Source: Nocardia colli (GTDB lineage Bacteria > Actinomycetota > Actinomycetes > Mycobacteriales > Mycobacteriaceae). From it: a DNA stretch of 64,000 nucleotides. The notes beneath the pieces are model-generated. The model did no database searches. It was given only the letters and a program-made list of their open reading frames with translations, and had not been told where the DNA came from. This document shows, in pieces, positions 1 through 7,894 of this stretch (positions are counted from its first letter, which is position 1; the number at the start of each line of letters is the position of its first letter). The stretch covers positions 248,001 through 312,000 of the forward strand of contig NZ_VXLC01000010.1 of the NCBI RefSeq assembly GCF_008704205.1, in the 5' to 3' direction. Made by a program: the position numbers and the translations under genes.

Positions 1-250
1 GCCCGCAGTCGCGGTGCGCACCGACCGGGCGCCGCGGCAGGTCGGCGAGCGCTGGCAGTCGGTCAGTGCCATGCCGATCGCCTGGGGCACCACCGACGAC
101 GAGGTCATCGAGCGTGCCCGCGCCGCGATCAGCGACGCCGAATGGCGTTTGCTCACCGACAATCTCGCGCTCACCGAGAAGGTCCGGCGCGCGCCGGCCA
201 AGCGGCTGCTGCTCGATCCGCACCAGCTGCCCGACGATCTCGGTTCCTGA
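1..250 (+). CDS. Unrecognised protein, C-terminal fragment (5' end outside window)
   Basis: The frame beginning at base 2 is open from the window edge to the TGA at 248-250, so this is the last ~82 residues of a gene that starts upstream. The tail is charged and probably helical (ERARAAISDAEWRLL, then LTEKVRRAPAKRLL). I do not recognise the family, and no signal or membrane segment is visible. The LysE-type gene follows 51 bp later on the same strand. Confidence 0.55.
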   Translation, partial: PAVAVRTDRAPRQVGERWQSVSAMPIAWGTTDDEVIERARAAISDAEWRLLTDNLALTEKVRRAPAKRLLLDPHQLPDDLGS

Positions 251-301
251 CGTCGGAACAATCGCCGATTTTCCGGTTGCGCCGCCGCTTAGACTCCGAA
301 G

Positions 302-940
302 ATGGTTCCGATGTCCAACCTGCTGGCGTTTCTCGCGGCGGCGACCGTCCTCATCATCGTCCCCGGGCCCGGGGTGCTGTTCACCATCGGGCGGGCGCTC
401 ACGCTCGGCAGGCGCGCGGCGTTGCTCTCGGTGATCGGACACTGCATGGGCGTGTTCGTCGCGCTGCTGCTCGTCGCGGTGGGGCTCGGCACGCTGCTCA
501 TGGCCTCCGCGCTCGCGCTCACCGTGATCAAGTTCGCCGGCGCGCTGTACCTGATGTACATCGGCGTGCAGGCGATTCGCGAGCGTAAGACGCTGCTCGA
601 CGCGCTGGGCGCCAAGGTCGACCTGGTGCCGGACGCGAAGGTGCTGCGCCAGAGCGTGATCGTCGGCGTGACCAACCCGAAGGCGATCATCTTCTTCGCG
701 GCCATCCTGCCGCACTTCGCCGATCCGGCCGCCGGGTCGCTGCCGCTGCAGTTCCTGATCCTCGGCTCGATCTTCCTGGCGATCGCGGTGGTCTCCGACA
801 GCGCGTGGGCGCTGCTCGCGTCCTCGGCGCGCAGCTGGTTCGCCCGCTCGCCGCGCAGGCTGGAGGCGGTCGGCGGGGCCGGCGGGATGATGATCGTCGG
901 GCTCGGCGCGTCGGTGGCACTGAGCGGAAGCACGGACTGA
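302..940 (+). CDS. LysE/RhtB family amino-acid exporter
   Basis: This is a 212-residue membrane protein, the usual length for the LysE/RhtB superfamily. The N-terminal segment has the family hallmark VPGPGVLFTIGRALTLGRR in the first helix and loop, followed by hydrophobic helices around residues 35-60 and 65-85, the conserved VGVTNPKAIIFFAAILP segment, and two C-terminal helices. Known members export amino acids or related metabolites across the inner membrane by proton exchange. The substrate cannot be read from the sequence. An alternative start is the ATG at 311 (MSNLL). The next gene begins 61 bp downstream on the same strand but is functionally unrelated. Confidence 0.85.
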   Translation: MVPMSNLLAFLAAATVLIIVPGPGVLFTIGRALTLGRRAALLSVIGHCMGVFVALLLVAVGLGTLLMASALALTVIKFAGALYLMYIGVQAIRERKTLLDALGAKVDLVPDAKVLRQSVIVGVTNPKAIIFFAAILPHFADPAAGSLPLQFLILGSIFLAIAVVSDSAWALLASSARSWFARSPRRLEAVGGAGGMMIVGLGASVALSGSTD

Positions 941-1001
941 ACCGGCTACCATCCATCGGGGTTGGTACGGCTGTACCGGAAGTAAGAGGGGTGGTTGTCG
1001 A

Positions 1002-2405
1002 ATGAGGTTGTCCGGCTGGATGTGTGCGGTGGTCGTGGGCGCGGTCGTCACCGCGGGAGTGCCCGCCGCCGCGGCCCCGCCCCCCGATCCGTTCACCGGA
1101 TCGTCCGGCCTCGGCGACCCGTACTACCCGGAGGACGGCAACGGCGGCTACGACGCCCGCCACTACGACGTCACCCTCGACTACGACCCGGCCAGCCACC
1201 AGCTCGCCGGGAGCACCCGCATCGACGCCGTCTCGACCCAGGCGCTGCGCGCGTTCAACCTCGACTTCGCCGGCCCGGATGTGCGCACGGTGACGGTGAA
1301 CAACCTGCCCGCCGGGTTCAACCGCAACGGCGAGCACGAACTCACCATCACCCCGTCGATCCCGCTGCTGCCCGGCCTGCCGTTCACTGTGACCGTGGAC
1401 TACGCGGGCATCGCGCAGAACACCGAGGGCAACGGCTGGACCTACGCGCCGAGCGGTGGCGCGTTCGCCGCGGGCGAGCCGCACTCGGCGACCACCTGGT
1501 ACCCGCTCAACGACACCCCGCTGGACAAGGCCACCTTCGCGGTGCACGCGACCGTCCCCGCGGAATGGGAGGTCGTCTCCAACGGCCTGCGCACCCAGGA
1601 CGAGGTGCGCGGCGAGCGGCGCACGGTCAGCTGGGCGGCCAACCAGCCGGTGATCGGCTACCTGACCACCATCGCGATCGACAAGTTCAGCTTCCTGGAG
1701 CAGCGCCGGGCCAACGGCGCCCCGCTGATCAGCGCCTTCGCCCCGCAGGCCGAACGCAACCGGGAGACCGAGCAGCGCCTCCCGGAGATCCTCGACTTCA
1801 TCGAAAGCCTCTACGGCCCTTACCCGTTCGAGTCGTCCGGCGGCATCTACGTGGACGCCGACATCATGTTCTCGCTGGAGACCCAGACCCGGCCGATCTA
1901 CGCGCCGTGGACCGACCTGCCGACCGCGGTGCACGAGATCACCCACCAGTGGTGGGGCGATTCGGTGTCGGTGCGGCAGTGGTCGGACGTGTGCCTCAAC
2001 GAATGCTTCGCCAGCTACACCGCCGACTATCTGTGGCCGGAGCAGAAAGAGGGCAAGGACGTCGACGCGGAATACCGGCAGACCCTCCAGACGTACCTGG
2101 GCAACAGCGAGTTCTGGGAGATCCCGCTGGCAAACCCCGGCGCCGGAAAGGAATTCACCTCGGTCTACTACCGCGGGCCGCTGTTCCTGCACGCGCTGCG
2201 CAGGCAGCTCGGTGACGCCGTATTCTTCGCCGCGGTACGGGAATTCAACGCCGCACACGCCTACGCGAACGCGTCGATGCCGGAGTTCCGCGCGTTCGTG
2301 CAGTCGAAGTCGCCGACGGATCTGACCGGGTTCTTCGACGCCTGGCTCAACACGAACACGCCGCCGCCGGAGGAGCACCTCTATCCGGGCAGCCTGCGCG
2401 GCTGA
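1002..2405 (+). CDS. Secreted M1-family zinc metallopeptidase
   Basis: This is a 467-residue protein with a Sec-type signal peptide (hydrophobic stretch to about residue 24, AAAA region). The gluzincin motif is intact: HEITH at 311-315 followed by exactly 18 residues and the third zinc ligand in NECFA (E334). The family exopeptidase motif GXMEN is replaced by a segment reading FSLETQTRP, as I recall for the short secreted actinobacterial M1 branch. The protein lacks the large C-terminal helical domain of full-size aminopeptidase N, so it is roughly half the usual length. Likely role: extracellular or envelope peptide hydrolysis. Alternative: an inactive relative, but all zinc ligands are present. 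Confidence 0.88.
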   Translation: MRLSGWMCAVVVGAVVTAGVPAAAAPPPDPFTGSSGLGDPYYPEDGNGGYDARHYDVTLDYDPASHQLAGSTRIDAVSTQALRAFNLDFAGPDVRTVTVNNLPAGFNRNGEHELTITPSIPLLPGLPFTVTVDYAGIAQNTEGNGWTYAPSGGAFAAGEPHSATTWYPLNDTPLDKATFAVHATVPAEWEVVSNGLRTQDEVRGERRTVSWAANQPVIGYLTTIAIDKFSFLEQRRANGAPLISAFAPQAERNRETEQRLPEILDFIESLYGPYPFESSGGIYVDADIMFSLETQTRPIYAPWTDLPTAVHEITHQWWGDSVSVRQWSDVCLNECFASYTADYLWPEQKEGKDVDAEYRQTLQTYLGNSEFWEIPLANPGAGKEFTSVYYRGPLFLHALRRQLGDAVFFAAVREFNAAHAYANASMPEFRAFVQSKSPTDLTGFFDAWLNTNTPPPEEHLYPGSLRG

Positions 2406-2408
2406 GGC

Positions 2409-3221
2409 TCACTCACCGTCGACGCGCTCGCGCGCCCGCTCCACCCAGCGTTCGGCGCGGTCGAGTTGCTTTTGCGCCGAACGTAATTGGTCCTGGGCCG
2501 CGCGTTCGGTGGCGCGCGCGAACTGCCGTTCCTGTTCGGCCTGGGCGAGCGCTTCCTTCAGTTCGGTGATCCGGGAGTCGATGTCGCCCAGCTGATCTGC
2601 CGCGCGGTCGGCCTCGTCGTGGGCCGAATCCCTTGCCGCGCGCGCGGTTTCGAGCGACTCCAGCGCGTCGTCCAGATCGTGGCGCGGATTGTCCTCGGCG
2701 GGCGCCCCGGCCGGTTCGGCGTCGTCGACCGCGACCAGCCCGGGACCGGCCGGGCCGAACCCGTCGTAGGTCGCCGCGGTGACCAGTGTTCCGGCGTGCA
2801 CCTGTTCGGCGACCTCCGGATCGGCCAGCGCCGCGTTCAGCGTCTGCCCGACCTCGCGCAGCACGCCCTCGTTCACCGGGCGCTCGTGCTCGGCGGCCAG
2901 CGCGCCCGCCTTCTTGGCCAGCGCGTTGACCGCCTGTTGCCGCTGCCCGCTCAGGCTGCGCAGCTCGGCGCCGGACAGTTTGCGCTGCGCCGAACGCAGC
3001 GCCGCGCCCAGCTGGAGCAGCGCTTCCACGTCTTCGGGCGCCTCGCGGGCGAGCAGGTTCACCGTCCACGCGGTGACCGTGGGTTTGCGCAGCTTGCCGA
3101 TGGCGGTCGCGAGCTCCTTGTCGCCCGCCTCCTTGGCCGCGTCGGCCTTGGCCGTGCGCGCGGCGACGAACTCGCCCGGGGCGAGTCCGTACAAGTCGCG
3201 GGCAACCTCGTCCAGCGTCAT
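2409..3221 (-). CDS. Coiled-coil protein of unknown function
   Basis: This is a 270-residue cytosolic protein with no signal or membrane segment. The N-terminal third (TLDEVARDLYGLAPGEF, then PTVTAWTVNLLAR) is a compact helical region. Residues ~180-270 are highly charged with heptad-like Glu/Arg/Ala spacing (ADQLGDIDSRITELKEAL), suggesting a coiled coil. I chose the ATG at 3221. A TTG at 3230 would add three residues. I recognise it only as a common actinobacterial hypothetical protein. It converges on the M1 peptidase gene with 3 bp between stops. Confidence 0.75.
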   Translation of the reverse strand: MTLDEVARDLYGLAPGEFVAARTAKADAAKEAGDKELATAIGKLRKPTVTAWTVNLLAREAPEDVEALLQLGAALRSAQRKLSGAELRSLSGQRQQAVNALAKKAGALAAEHERPVNEGVLREVGQTLNAALADPEVAEQVHAGTLVTAATYDGFGPAGPGLVAVDDAEPAGAPAEDNPRHDLDDALESLETARAARDSAHDEADRAADQLGDIDSRITELKEALAQAEQERQFARATERAAQDQLRSAQKQLDRAERWVERARERVDGE

Positions 3222-3316
3222 ACTGGCCAAGCGTAACGACTCGGTCCGCCGGAGCGACAGAACCCACGTGTTGGACGAATGTCCACGTTATGGGTCATAC
3301 GCGAAAGGCATTGCTA

Positions 3317-3403
3317 GTGAATAGCTTTGGATTCCAACTGCTCGGCCGCCTGCTGCCCAGCATCCTCGGGTTCGCGCTCCTCGGCCTGTGGAGCACCTGG
3401 TAG
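3317..3403 (+). CDS. Candidate 28-residue hydrophobic small protein
   Basis: A GTG start at 3317 gives VNSFGFQLLGRLLPSILGF and then ALLGLWSTW before TAG at 3401. The peptide is almost one membrane-spanning helix with Trp near the C-terminus. AAAGG lies about 9 bases upstream. It sits in an otherwise empty gap between the coiled-coil gene and the lipoprotein gene, reading with the lipoprotein. Seen: an open frame, composition and a weak ribosome-binding site. Inferred: a small membrane protein. It may be chance, since nothing beyond this sequence supports expression. Confidence 0.35.
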   Translation: MNSFGFQLLGRLLPSILGFALLGLWSTW

Positions 3404-3516
3404 TCCGCACGTCAGCCAAGTTTCGATATCACCCGTAGAGCCGATGCGGTCCGCGTCCGGGTATCCTCACCGCGTTCGCGAGCGGCGTGAATGTGTTCGG
3501 TGAGAGAGGTTTTCAG

Positions 3517-4035
3517 GTGAAGTTTCCAGGAGCGAGGCTGCTGGCACGCGTGGTGCTTGCCCTCGTCGCGGTGGCGGCGGTAATCGTCACGCTGGTCGGT
3601 TGTTCGTCGGCCAAGGACGACAGCAAGTCCGGCGGGGCGGCCAAGGTCGGTGACTGCATCGTCAAGGGTGCCTCGGCCGACGCCAAGACCGAGACGGTCG
3701 ACTGCTCGTCCGACAAGGCGGTCTACAAGATCGCGCAGAGCTCCGACAAGAAGGTCGACTGCGCGACGGACTACACCGCATACCAGGCGAACCTCGCCGG
3801 CGGCACCGCATTCCTGTGCCTGGCGCCCAACTTCAAGCAGGGCAGTTGCTACAACGAGAGCAGCGCCGCCGGGGTCAAGAACGTGGACTGCGGTTCCACC
3901 GAGGCCACCTTCAAGGTGGTGAAGCGGATCGACGGCGAGGCCGACGAGCTGCTGTGCGGGGCCGACGCGGACAGCTTCCGGCTGATCTCCGAGGCGCCGA
4001 AGACCACCTTCTGCCTGGCCAAGCCCAAGGCCTGA
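3517..4035 (+). CDS. Lipoprotein with two homologous cysteine-rich repeats (LppU-like)
   Basis: From the GTG at 3517, preceded by GAGAGG seven bases upstream, the product is 172 residues. A hydrophobic signal ends in the lipobox LVGC with the lipidated Cys at 29. The mature part consists of two similar ~60-residue halves: GDC..VDCSSDKAVYKI..CATDYTAY..FLCLA and GSC..VDCGSTEATFKV..LCGADADSF..FCLA. Each half has four cysteines in the same order, implying two disulphides per unit. I recognise similarity to the actinobacterial LppU/SCO3897 type but cannot assign a function. An upstream GTG at 3487 would add ten residues and weaken the signal peptide. The stop directly abuts the stop of the opposing gene. 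Confidence 0.8.
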   Translation: MKFPGARLLARVVLALVAVAAVIVTLVGCSSAKDDSKSGGAAKVGDCIVKGASADAKTETVDCSSDKAVYKIAQSSDKKVDCATDYTAYQANLAGGTAFLCLAPNFKQGSCYNESSAAGVKNVDCGSTEATFKVVKRIDGEADELLCGADADSFRLISEAPKTTFCLAKPKA

Positions 4036-6330
4036 TTATTCGAGCAGGGCGACCGACGCGATCCGGTGCAGCGTGAAGTGCCGGACCGAGCCGGTCACCG
4101 GGTCGAGCGCGTCCAGCTGGCCGTTGCCGACCTTGAGCGGTTCCACCACACGCTGGGTCGCGACCCCGGACGCGTCGACGTAGCCGATATTCACCGAGCG
4201 CCGCACCCGCGCCGCCAGTTGCAGCAGGGCCAGGGTCGCTGCGGTGTTGGTGCGGGTGCCGTCCATCCGCACCGATTGCGCGGAGCGCGCACTGGTGGCG
4301 CGTTCGGCCGCGCGGAGTTCGGTGACGAGCAGTTCCAGCTGTTCGGTGCTCGGCGGCATCGGCCGCCACGGCGGCCGGGCATTGGGCCGGGCGGAGATCC
4401 GCGCGCCGCGCTGCCGCAGATCCACGATGATGCCCGCCGAATCCTCGCCCGCCGGCGCGAAACCGGCCGCGCGCAGCTGCTCGAGCACCTCGCCGAGCGG
4501 CGCCTGGGCGATCGCCACGGTCGGCGCGATGGCCCGCAGCGCGAGCGTGCCCGCCACCGGCGCGGCGAGCACCTGGGCCAGCAGCGCCGGGTCGTCGCTG
4601 CGCAGGAACGATTGAGCCATGCCGGCCCGCAGCTGTCCGTGCCGCCGGGCGACGTCGTCGATCAGATAGGTCAGCGCCTGCGGGATCGGGGTGCGCGAGT
4701 GCTTGGTGAACAGCGCGTGCAGTTCGGCGGCGGTGAGCCCGGCGTCGAGCGCCCGCCGCACGGACGTTTCGCCGATGCGGTAAACCGTTGCCGCACCGGC
4801 GGATTCGACGTCGGCGACCAGTTCGATCCGCTGCTGTAGGTCCGCGGTGAGCGGGCCCGGGGCGATCACCGTCAGATCCGCCTGGACCAGCACGTGATCG
4901 ACCGGCGCGGGCAACGCCGACTCCATCGCCGCCTCGGCGTCGGCCGCGCTGGTCGACGAGCCGTGCAGTAGCGCGCGGGCCGGGGAGCCGAGCGCGCCGC
5001 GGCCGACGAAGCCGAGCGACGCCGCCTCGGCCAGCGTGTGTTCCACCGCCTCCAGCCGAAAGTGCCTGCGCCAGCGCGGTTGCCGCCAGGCGAGCACCCG
5101 GCCGAGGTCGGCGGGGGTGAGGGCGCTGCCGGACGGATATTCGGCGAGCAGGCCGAGTATCGCGTGCCGGTCGCGGGGCGCGTGCGGGGTGCGCAGCTCC
5201 AGCGAGAGCGCGGCGAGGGGTTTGTCGTTGGCGTCGCGGAGACCGATCATCCAGGGCATTCGGTCCAGCTCGAGCCACGCGATGGCCAGGGCGGCCCAGC
5301 GCCGGGCGAGCGGCGCCTCCAGCCAGGCGTCGACCGCGGGAGTCGGCGCCCAGAAGTCGTCGGTCGAGTCGACCTCCGGCGGCGGGTCCGGCAAACCCTT
5401 TTCGATCAGTCGCGCGGCGGCCAGCAGTTCGACCAGCAAACCCGCCCGCGGCTCGTCGATGCCGGCCTGCTTGGCGATCCGGCGCAGCTCGCGCACGCCG
5501 AGCCCGCCCGCGCGCAAGGCGGGGGCCGGGGCCTGACCGAGGAGATCCAGGATGGCGGTGCAGTGCCGCAGCAGTTCGCCGACTTCGCCCGCGGCGACGG
5601 CGTTCACCTCGGCGGAGGCCTGTTTCTTCGGCTTCGGCGCGGGCGGGGTCAGCGCGTGCGGGTGCGTCACCGGCTCGTTGCGCAGCACCTGACCGACCGT
5701 GACGGGCAGTTCCACCGTCTCGTCGTCGATCCGGTTCAACAGCCTGCGGGCAAGTAGCTGCTGCACCGGACGGTCGGCCGGGGTGCCCGGCGCGGCGTCC
5801 CTGGTGCGCCCGCGCGGGCCGGTACTGGCCAGCTTGTCCAGCAGCGCCCGGGCGGCCGAGCCCAGCTCGGGCAGGACCGCGCGAACCTCGGGCTCGGTGA
5901 GCGAGTCGGGGATCTCGGTGGTGCTGCCGATCGGCCAGGGCAGTGCTTCGACCGCGGCGGTGATCAGGTGCAGCCCATCGTCGCTGGTCCAGACCAGTGC
6001 GCGGGCGGTCAGCCGCTCGAGCGCCGCATCGATCGCGGCGGCGCTCACCCGTTCGTTCAGCTGCACGTGCAACTCGGCGCGGGTCAGCGGGGCGCCGTTG
6101 CTCTCGGTGCGCGTCACCCCGTGCACCGCAAGGGTTTCCAGGATCGCGAAATCGAGTGTGTCCAGGTCATCGGTGGCGCGCAGCACCGAGGCACGCTGCT
6201 CGGCCCGCGCGGCCAGCACGGCCATCGACGAGGGCAGCGGCACAGCCAGATCAGGCCGGAGTTCGAGCAGCGTGACCAGTTGGGCATCACTGCGTGCACC
6301 GAGCCATCCGGCGAGGGAGGTCGCGGTCAT
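4036..6330 (-). CDS. Helicase-associated / WYL-domain protein (Rv0862c-like)
   Basis: From the ATG at 6330 the product is 764 residues. The frame stays open further upstream, but MTATSLAGWLGARSD begins the conserved part. The N-terminal half resembles the helicase C-terminal-associated winged-helix domain of large actinobacterial proteins (LDTLDFAILETLAVHG, LPELGSAARALLDKL). The last ~60 residues look like a WYL fold (SVNIGYVDASGVATQRVVEPLKV), a ligand- or nucleic-acid-sensing domain known from DNA-damage and defence regulators. No helicase motifs I/II are visible, so it is probably not a helicase itself. The synteny partner is M. tuberculosis Rv0862c (from memory). The stop is immediately adjacent to the lipoprotein stop. 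Confidence 0.8.
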   Translation of the reverse strand: MTATSLAGWLGARSDAQLVTLLELRPDLAVPLPSSMAVLAARAEQRASVLRATDDLDTLDFAILETLAVHGVTRTESNGAPLTRAELHVQLNERVSAAAIDAALERLTARALVWTSDDGLHLITAAVEALPWPIGSTTEIPDSLTEPEVRAVLPELGSAARALLDKLASTGPRGRTRDAAPGTPADRPVQQLLARRLLNRIDDETVELPVTVGQVLRNEPVTHPHALTPPAPKPKKQASAEVNAVAAGEVGELLRHCTAILDLLGQAPAPALRAGGLGVRELRRIAKQAGIDEPRAGLLVELLAAARLIEKGLPDPPPEVDSTDDFWAPTPAVDAWLEAPLARRWAALAIAWLELDRMPWMIGLRDANDKPLAALSLELRTPHAPRDRHAILGLLAEYPSGSALTPADLGRVLAWRQPRWRRHFRLEAVEHTLAEAASLGFVGRGALGSPARALLHGSSTSAADAEAAMESALPAPVDHVLVQADLTVIAPGPLTADLQQRIELVADVESAGAATVYRIGETSVRRALDAGLTAAELHALFTKHSRTPIPQALTYLIDDVARRHGQLRAGMAQSFLRSDDPALLAQVLAAPVAGTLALRAIAPTVAIAQAPLGEVLEQLRAAGFAPAGEDSAGIIVDLRQRGARISARPNARPPWRPMPPSTEQLELLVTELRAAERATSARSAQSVRMDGTRTNTAATLALLQLAARVRRSVNIGYVDASGVATQRVVEPLKVGNGQLDALDPVTGSVRHFTLHRIASVALLE

Positions 6331-6549
6331 CCGATCCAGCCTACGGTCTCGGATCGGGGTGCGCCGGTGCGGCGTTGACTGCACAGCAGATACCCAGGTC
6401 ACTGCAGATTTCGCGAGCGGATGGACAACTCGTCGGGGACCGGCCGACTTGCCTACTCCCGCACCGCCGGTCGCCGACGCGAAGAGTTTGCCGAGTAGCT
6501 CCGGCCTGACGAGTCGGAGCGGTCGCCAGCCGCTAGCATGAGGGTTGTG

Positions 6550-6735
6550 GTGAACAAATCGAAGAAACCGTATGTCGACAACGGCTGGCCCAAGGTCGCC
6601 GAAGGTGACCACGCGGTCACCGAACTCTCGTCGACCCGTTCCGGTGGGCTCTCGCCGTACGGTGAGGACACCGAGTTCCCGCTTCCGGCGGATCAGCTGC
6701 CTTACATGCACCCGAACACGGTCATCAACCGCTGA
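6550..6735 (+). CDS. Small conserved protein (Rv0863-like position)
   Basis: The GTG at 6550 with AGGG five bases upstream gives a 61-residue protein (MNKSKKPYVDNGWPKVAEGD at the start). It is hydrophilic, with no membrane segment, and ends with HPNTVINR. Starting at the ATG at 6538 would add MRVV. The gene lies between the divergent Rv0862c-like gene and rpf, as the small Rv0863 does in M. tuberculosis as I remember it. A strong hairpin follows 26 bp after the stop, which supports a real transcription unit. Function unknown. Confidence 0.65.
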   Translation: MNKSKKPYVDNGWPKVAEGDHAVTELSSTRSGGLSPYGEDTEFPLPADQLPYMHPNTVINR

Positions 6736-6761
6736 TTTTCCGGACGGGAAGTCCGACAGAT

Positions 6762-6803
6762 ACGAATAAGGCCCCGCATCCGAGGATGCGGGGCCTTATT
6801 CGT
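6762..6803. terminator. Strong bidirectional hairpin terminator
   Basis: A perfect 19-bp inverted repeat (6762-6780 with 6785-6803) has a four-base CGAG loop. Its outer ends are AT-rich (AATAAGG/CCTTATT), so each strand has a U-containing tail. It lies exactly between the convergent ends of the 61-residue gene and the rpf gene. Confidence 0.88.
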
Positions 6804-6809
6804 TGTTGA

Positions 6810-7442
6810 TCAAGAAGGCAGCAGACCCTTGTTCGCCTCGTAGAAGTTCACGATGGCGGGATCGAGCTTGGCGTTGCTCGCCTTGGCGGCGTTGAAGAAG
6901 TCGAAGGCTTCCTTGGGCACCTGAACGCCCTGGCCCTGAACGACCTCGAGTGCGCGGTCGACGGCCGAGAAGACCTGCTGGGTGCTGTCCGGCGCGGCCT
7001 GAGCGGCCTGCGGCGCGGGCTCGGGGCTCCAGCGCGGGGTTTCGCTGGTGGTGGGGGCGGAGCGCGGGGTGGGCGCGCTGCTCAGACCCAGTTTGGAGGA
7101 GCAGCTCGGCCAGGCGCCCCAGCCTTGGGAGGCGAGGACCTTCTCGGCCACGGCGATCTGCTGCTCGCGGGTGGCCTGGTTGGCGCTGGCCGCGTACTCG
7201 CCGCCGCCATGGGCCCGCCAGGTGCTCGGGGAGAACTGCAGTCCACCTTGGAAACTGTTGCCGGTATCGATGCCCCAGTTACCGCCGGCCTCACACTGTG
7301 CGAGGCGATCCCAGTCGGAGTCGGGTGCCGCGCTGGCATTGCCAGCGAGGGCCACACCCGCGGTGCCGATGATCGCACCGGTCACAGCAACCTTGGCTAC
7401 CGTACGTCCGGTGGAGCTTGGCTTGCGATGGCGTCCACTCAT
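6810..7442 (-). CDS. rpfA: Resuscitation-promoting factor (transglycosylase-like domain)
   Basis: This is a 210-residue secreted protein. The signal peptide runs from KVAVTGAIIGTAGVALAG to the ASA-A cleavage region near residue 38. The Rpf domain follows at about 40-118: DSDWDRLAQCEAGGNWGIDT with the predicted catalytic Glu51, then GGLQFSPSTWRAHGG and QGWGAWPSC, with the paired cysteines of the lysozyme-like fold. The tail is Pro/Ala-rich. Known members cleave peptidoglycan and promote exit from dormancy. The ATG at 7442 has GAGAGGAAG upstream, and an in-frame start at 7481 would precede the signal awkwardly. The position next to cspB matches M. tuberculosis rpfA (Rv0867c). Regulation is described under the upstream sites. 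Confidence 0.92.
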   Translation of the reverse strand: MSGRHRKPSSTGRTVAKVAVTGAIIGTAGVALAGNASAAPDSDWDRLAQCEAGGNWGIDTGNSFQGGLQFSPSTWRAHGGGEYAASANQATREQQIAVAEKVLASQGWGAWPSCSSKLGLSSAPTPRSAPTTSETPRWSPEPAPQAAQAAPDSTQQVFSAVDRALEVVQGQGVQVPKEAFDFFNAAKASNAKLDPAIVNFYEANKGLLPS

Positions 7443-7465
7443 ATCGGGTTCGTCTTCCTCTCGAC

Positions 7466-7571
7466 GCACCTGCGAGGTCATCGGTCGGGCTGGACTGAGA
7501 GGTCGTCATGCCCGCCCTCGCCCCTACGTTTCCGTCGGGTTTCCGGTGTCCCGCGGGGCGAGGTTCGGTGC
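7466..7571 (-). ncRNA. Structured 5' leader of rpf, possibly a c-di-AMP (ydaO-type) riboswitch
   Basis: Read on the minus strand, the leader is closed by GCACC (7571-7567) pairing with GGTGC (7470-7466). Inside it is a perfect 9-bp stem, CCTCGCCCC (7563-7555) with GGGGCGAGG (7524-7516), and a second possible GGGC/GCCC helix. The 3' end, CCCGACCGATGACCTCGCAGG, resembles the conserved 3' side of ydaO/yuaA elements. It ends 24 bases before the rpf ATG, with the GAGAGG ribosome site just after it. Known: c-di-AMP riboswitches precede rpf genes in several actinobacteria. The structure is seen, while the riboswitch class is inferred. A covariance-model search (RF00379) would decide. Confidence 0.45.
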
Positions 7572-7769
7572 GGCGGGCCCGGTGTGTGCCGGTTGTCCCG
7601 GCTCGCTAAGAACGGTACGACGATCGGCGGGAAAAATCACCATTTGGTAACCGGCGTGTACGGGCGGGTCTCGGCCCGGTCTCGGCCCGGACGTAGACCC
7701 TTCTTTGCAGCTAGACGCGGTGCGCTCAGACGAGTGTCAGGCCGTCACCGGTCCGTGACCTTCCCGTTA

Positions 7770-7785
7770 TGTGACGAGGATCACA
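7770..7785. promoter_or_regulatory. CRP-type operator upstream of rpf
   Basis: TGTGA-CGAGGA-TCACA is a perfect match to the CRP/Cmr half-sites with the canonical six-base spacer. It lies 328 bp upstream of the rpf ATG, upstream of the structured leader. Known: in M. tuberculosis the cAMP receptor protein Rv3676 directly activates rpfA through a site of this type. Inferred: the same control operates here. Confidence 0.75.
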
Positions 7786-7894
7786 ACTGGGATTTGGTAA
7801 CGACAGACCCGGGTAACCCGTTCGCAGCGCACCGGTGACCTTCGGGTCAGATCGATCCGAACACGGGTTCGATAATCTTTCCTGTCCAGGTCGA

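Larger units (their letters stand above)
7443..7894. promoter_or_regulatory. rpf upstream region (452 bp without a gene)
   Basis: Besides the structured leader and the CRP-type site, this stretch contains ATTTGGTAAC twice (7642-7651 and 7792-7801), another GGTAAC (7812-7817), and GTGACCTTC twice (7755-7763 and 7835-7843). It also has a tandem 11-base repeat GGTCTCGGCCC at 7667-7688. GT(A/G)AC motifs of this kind are associated with MtrA-type regulators, which control rpf genes in relatives. No credible ORF is present. Confidence 0.6.

Noticed and set aside
687..2378. 563-codon minus-strand frame opposite the M1 peptidase
   Set aside because: Low-complexity Arg/Gly/Val translation, no motifs, and the opposite strand encodes a complete signal-peptide metallopeptidase.
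7853..7885. GGGTTCGATAATC resembling a tRNA T-arm
   Set aside because: No acceptor stem, anticodon arm or D-arm can be drawn around it.
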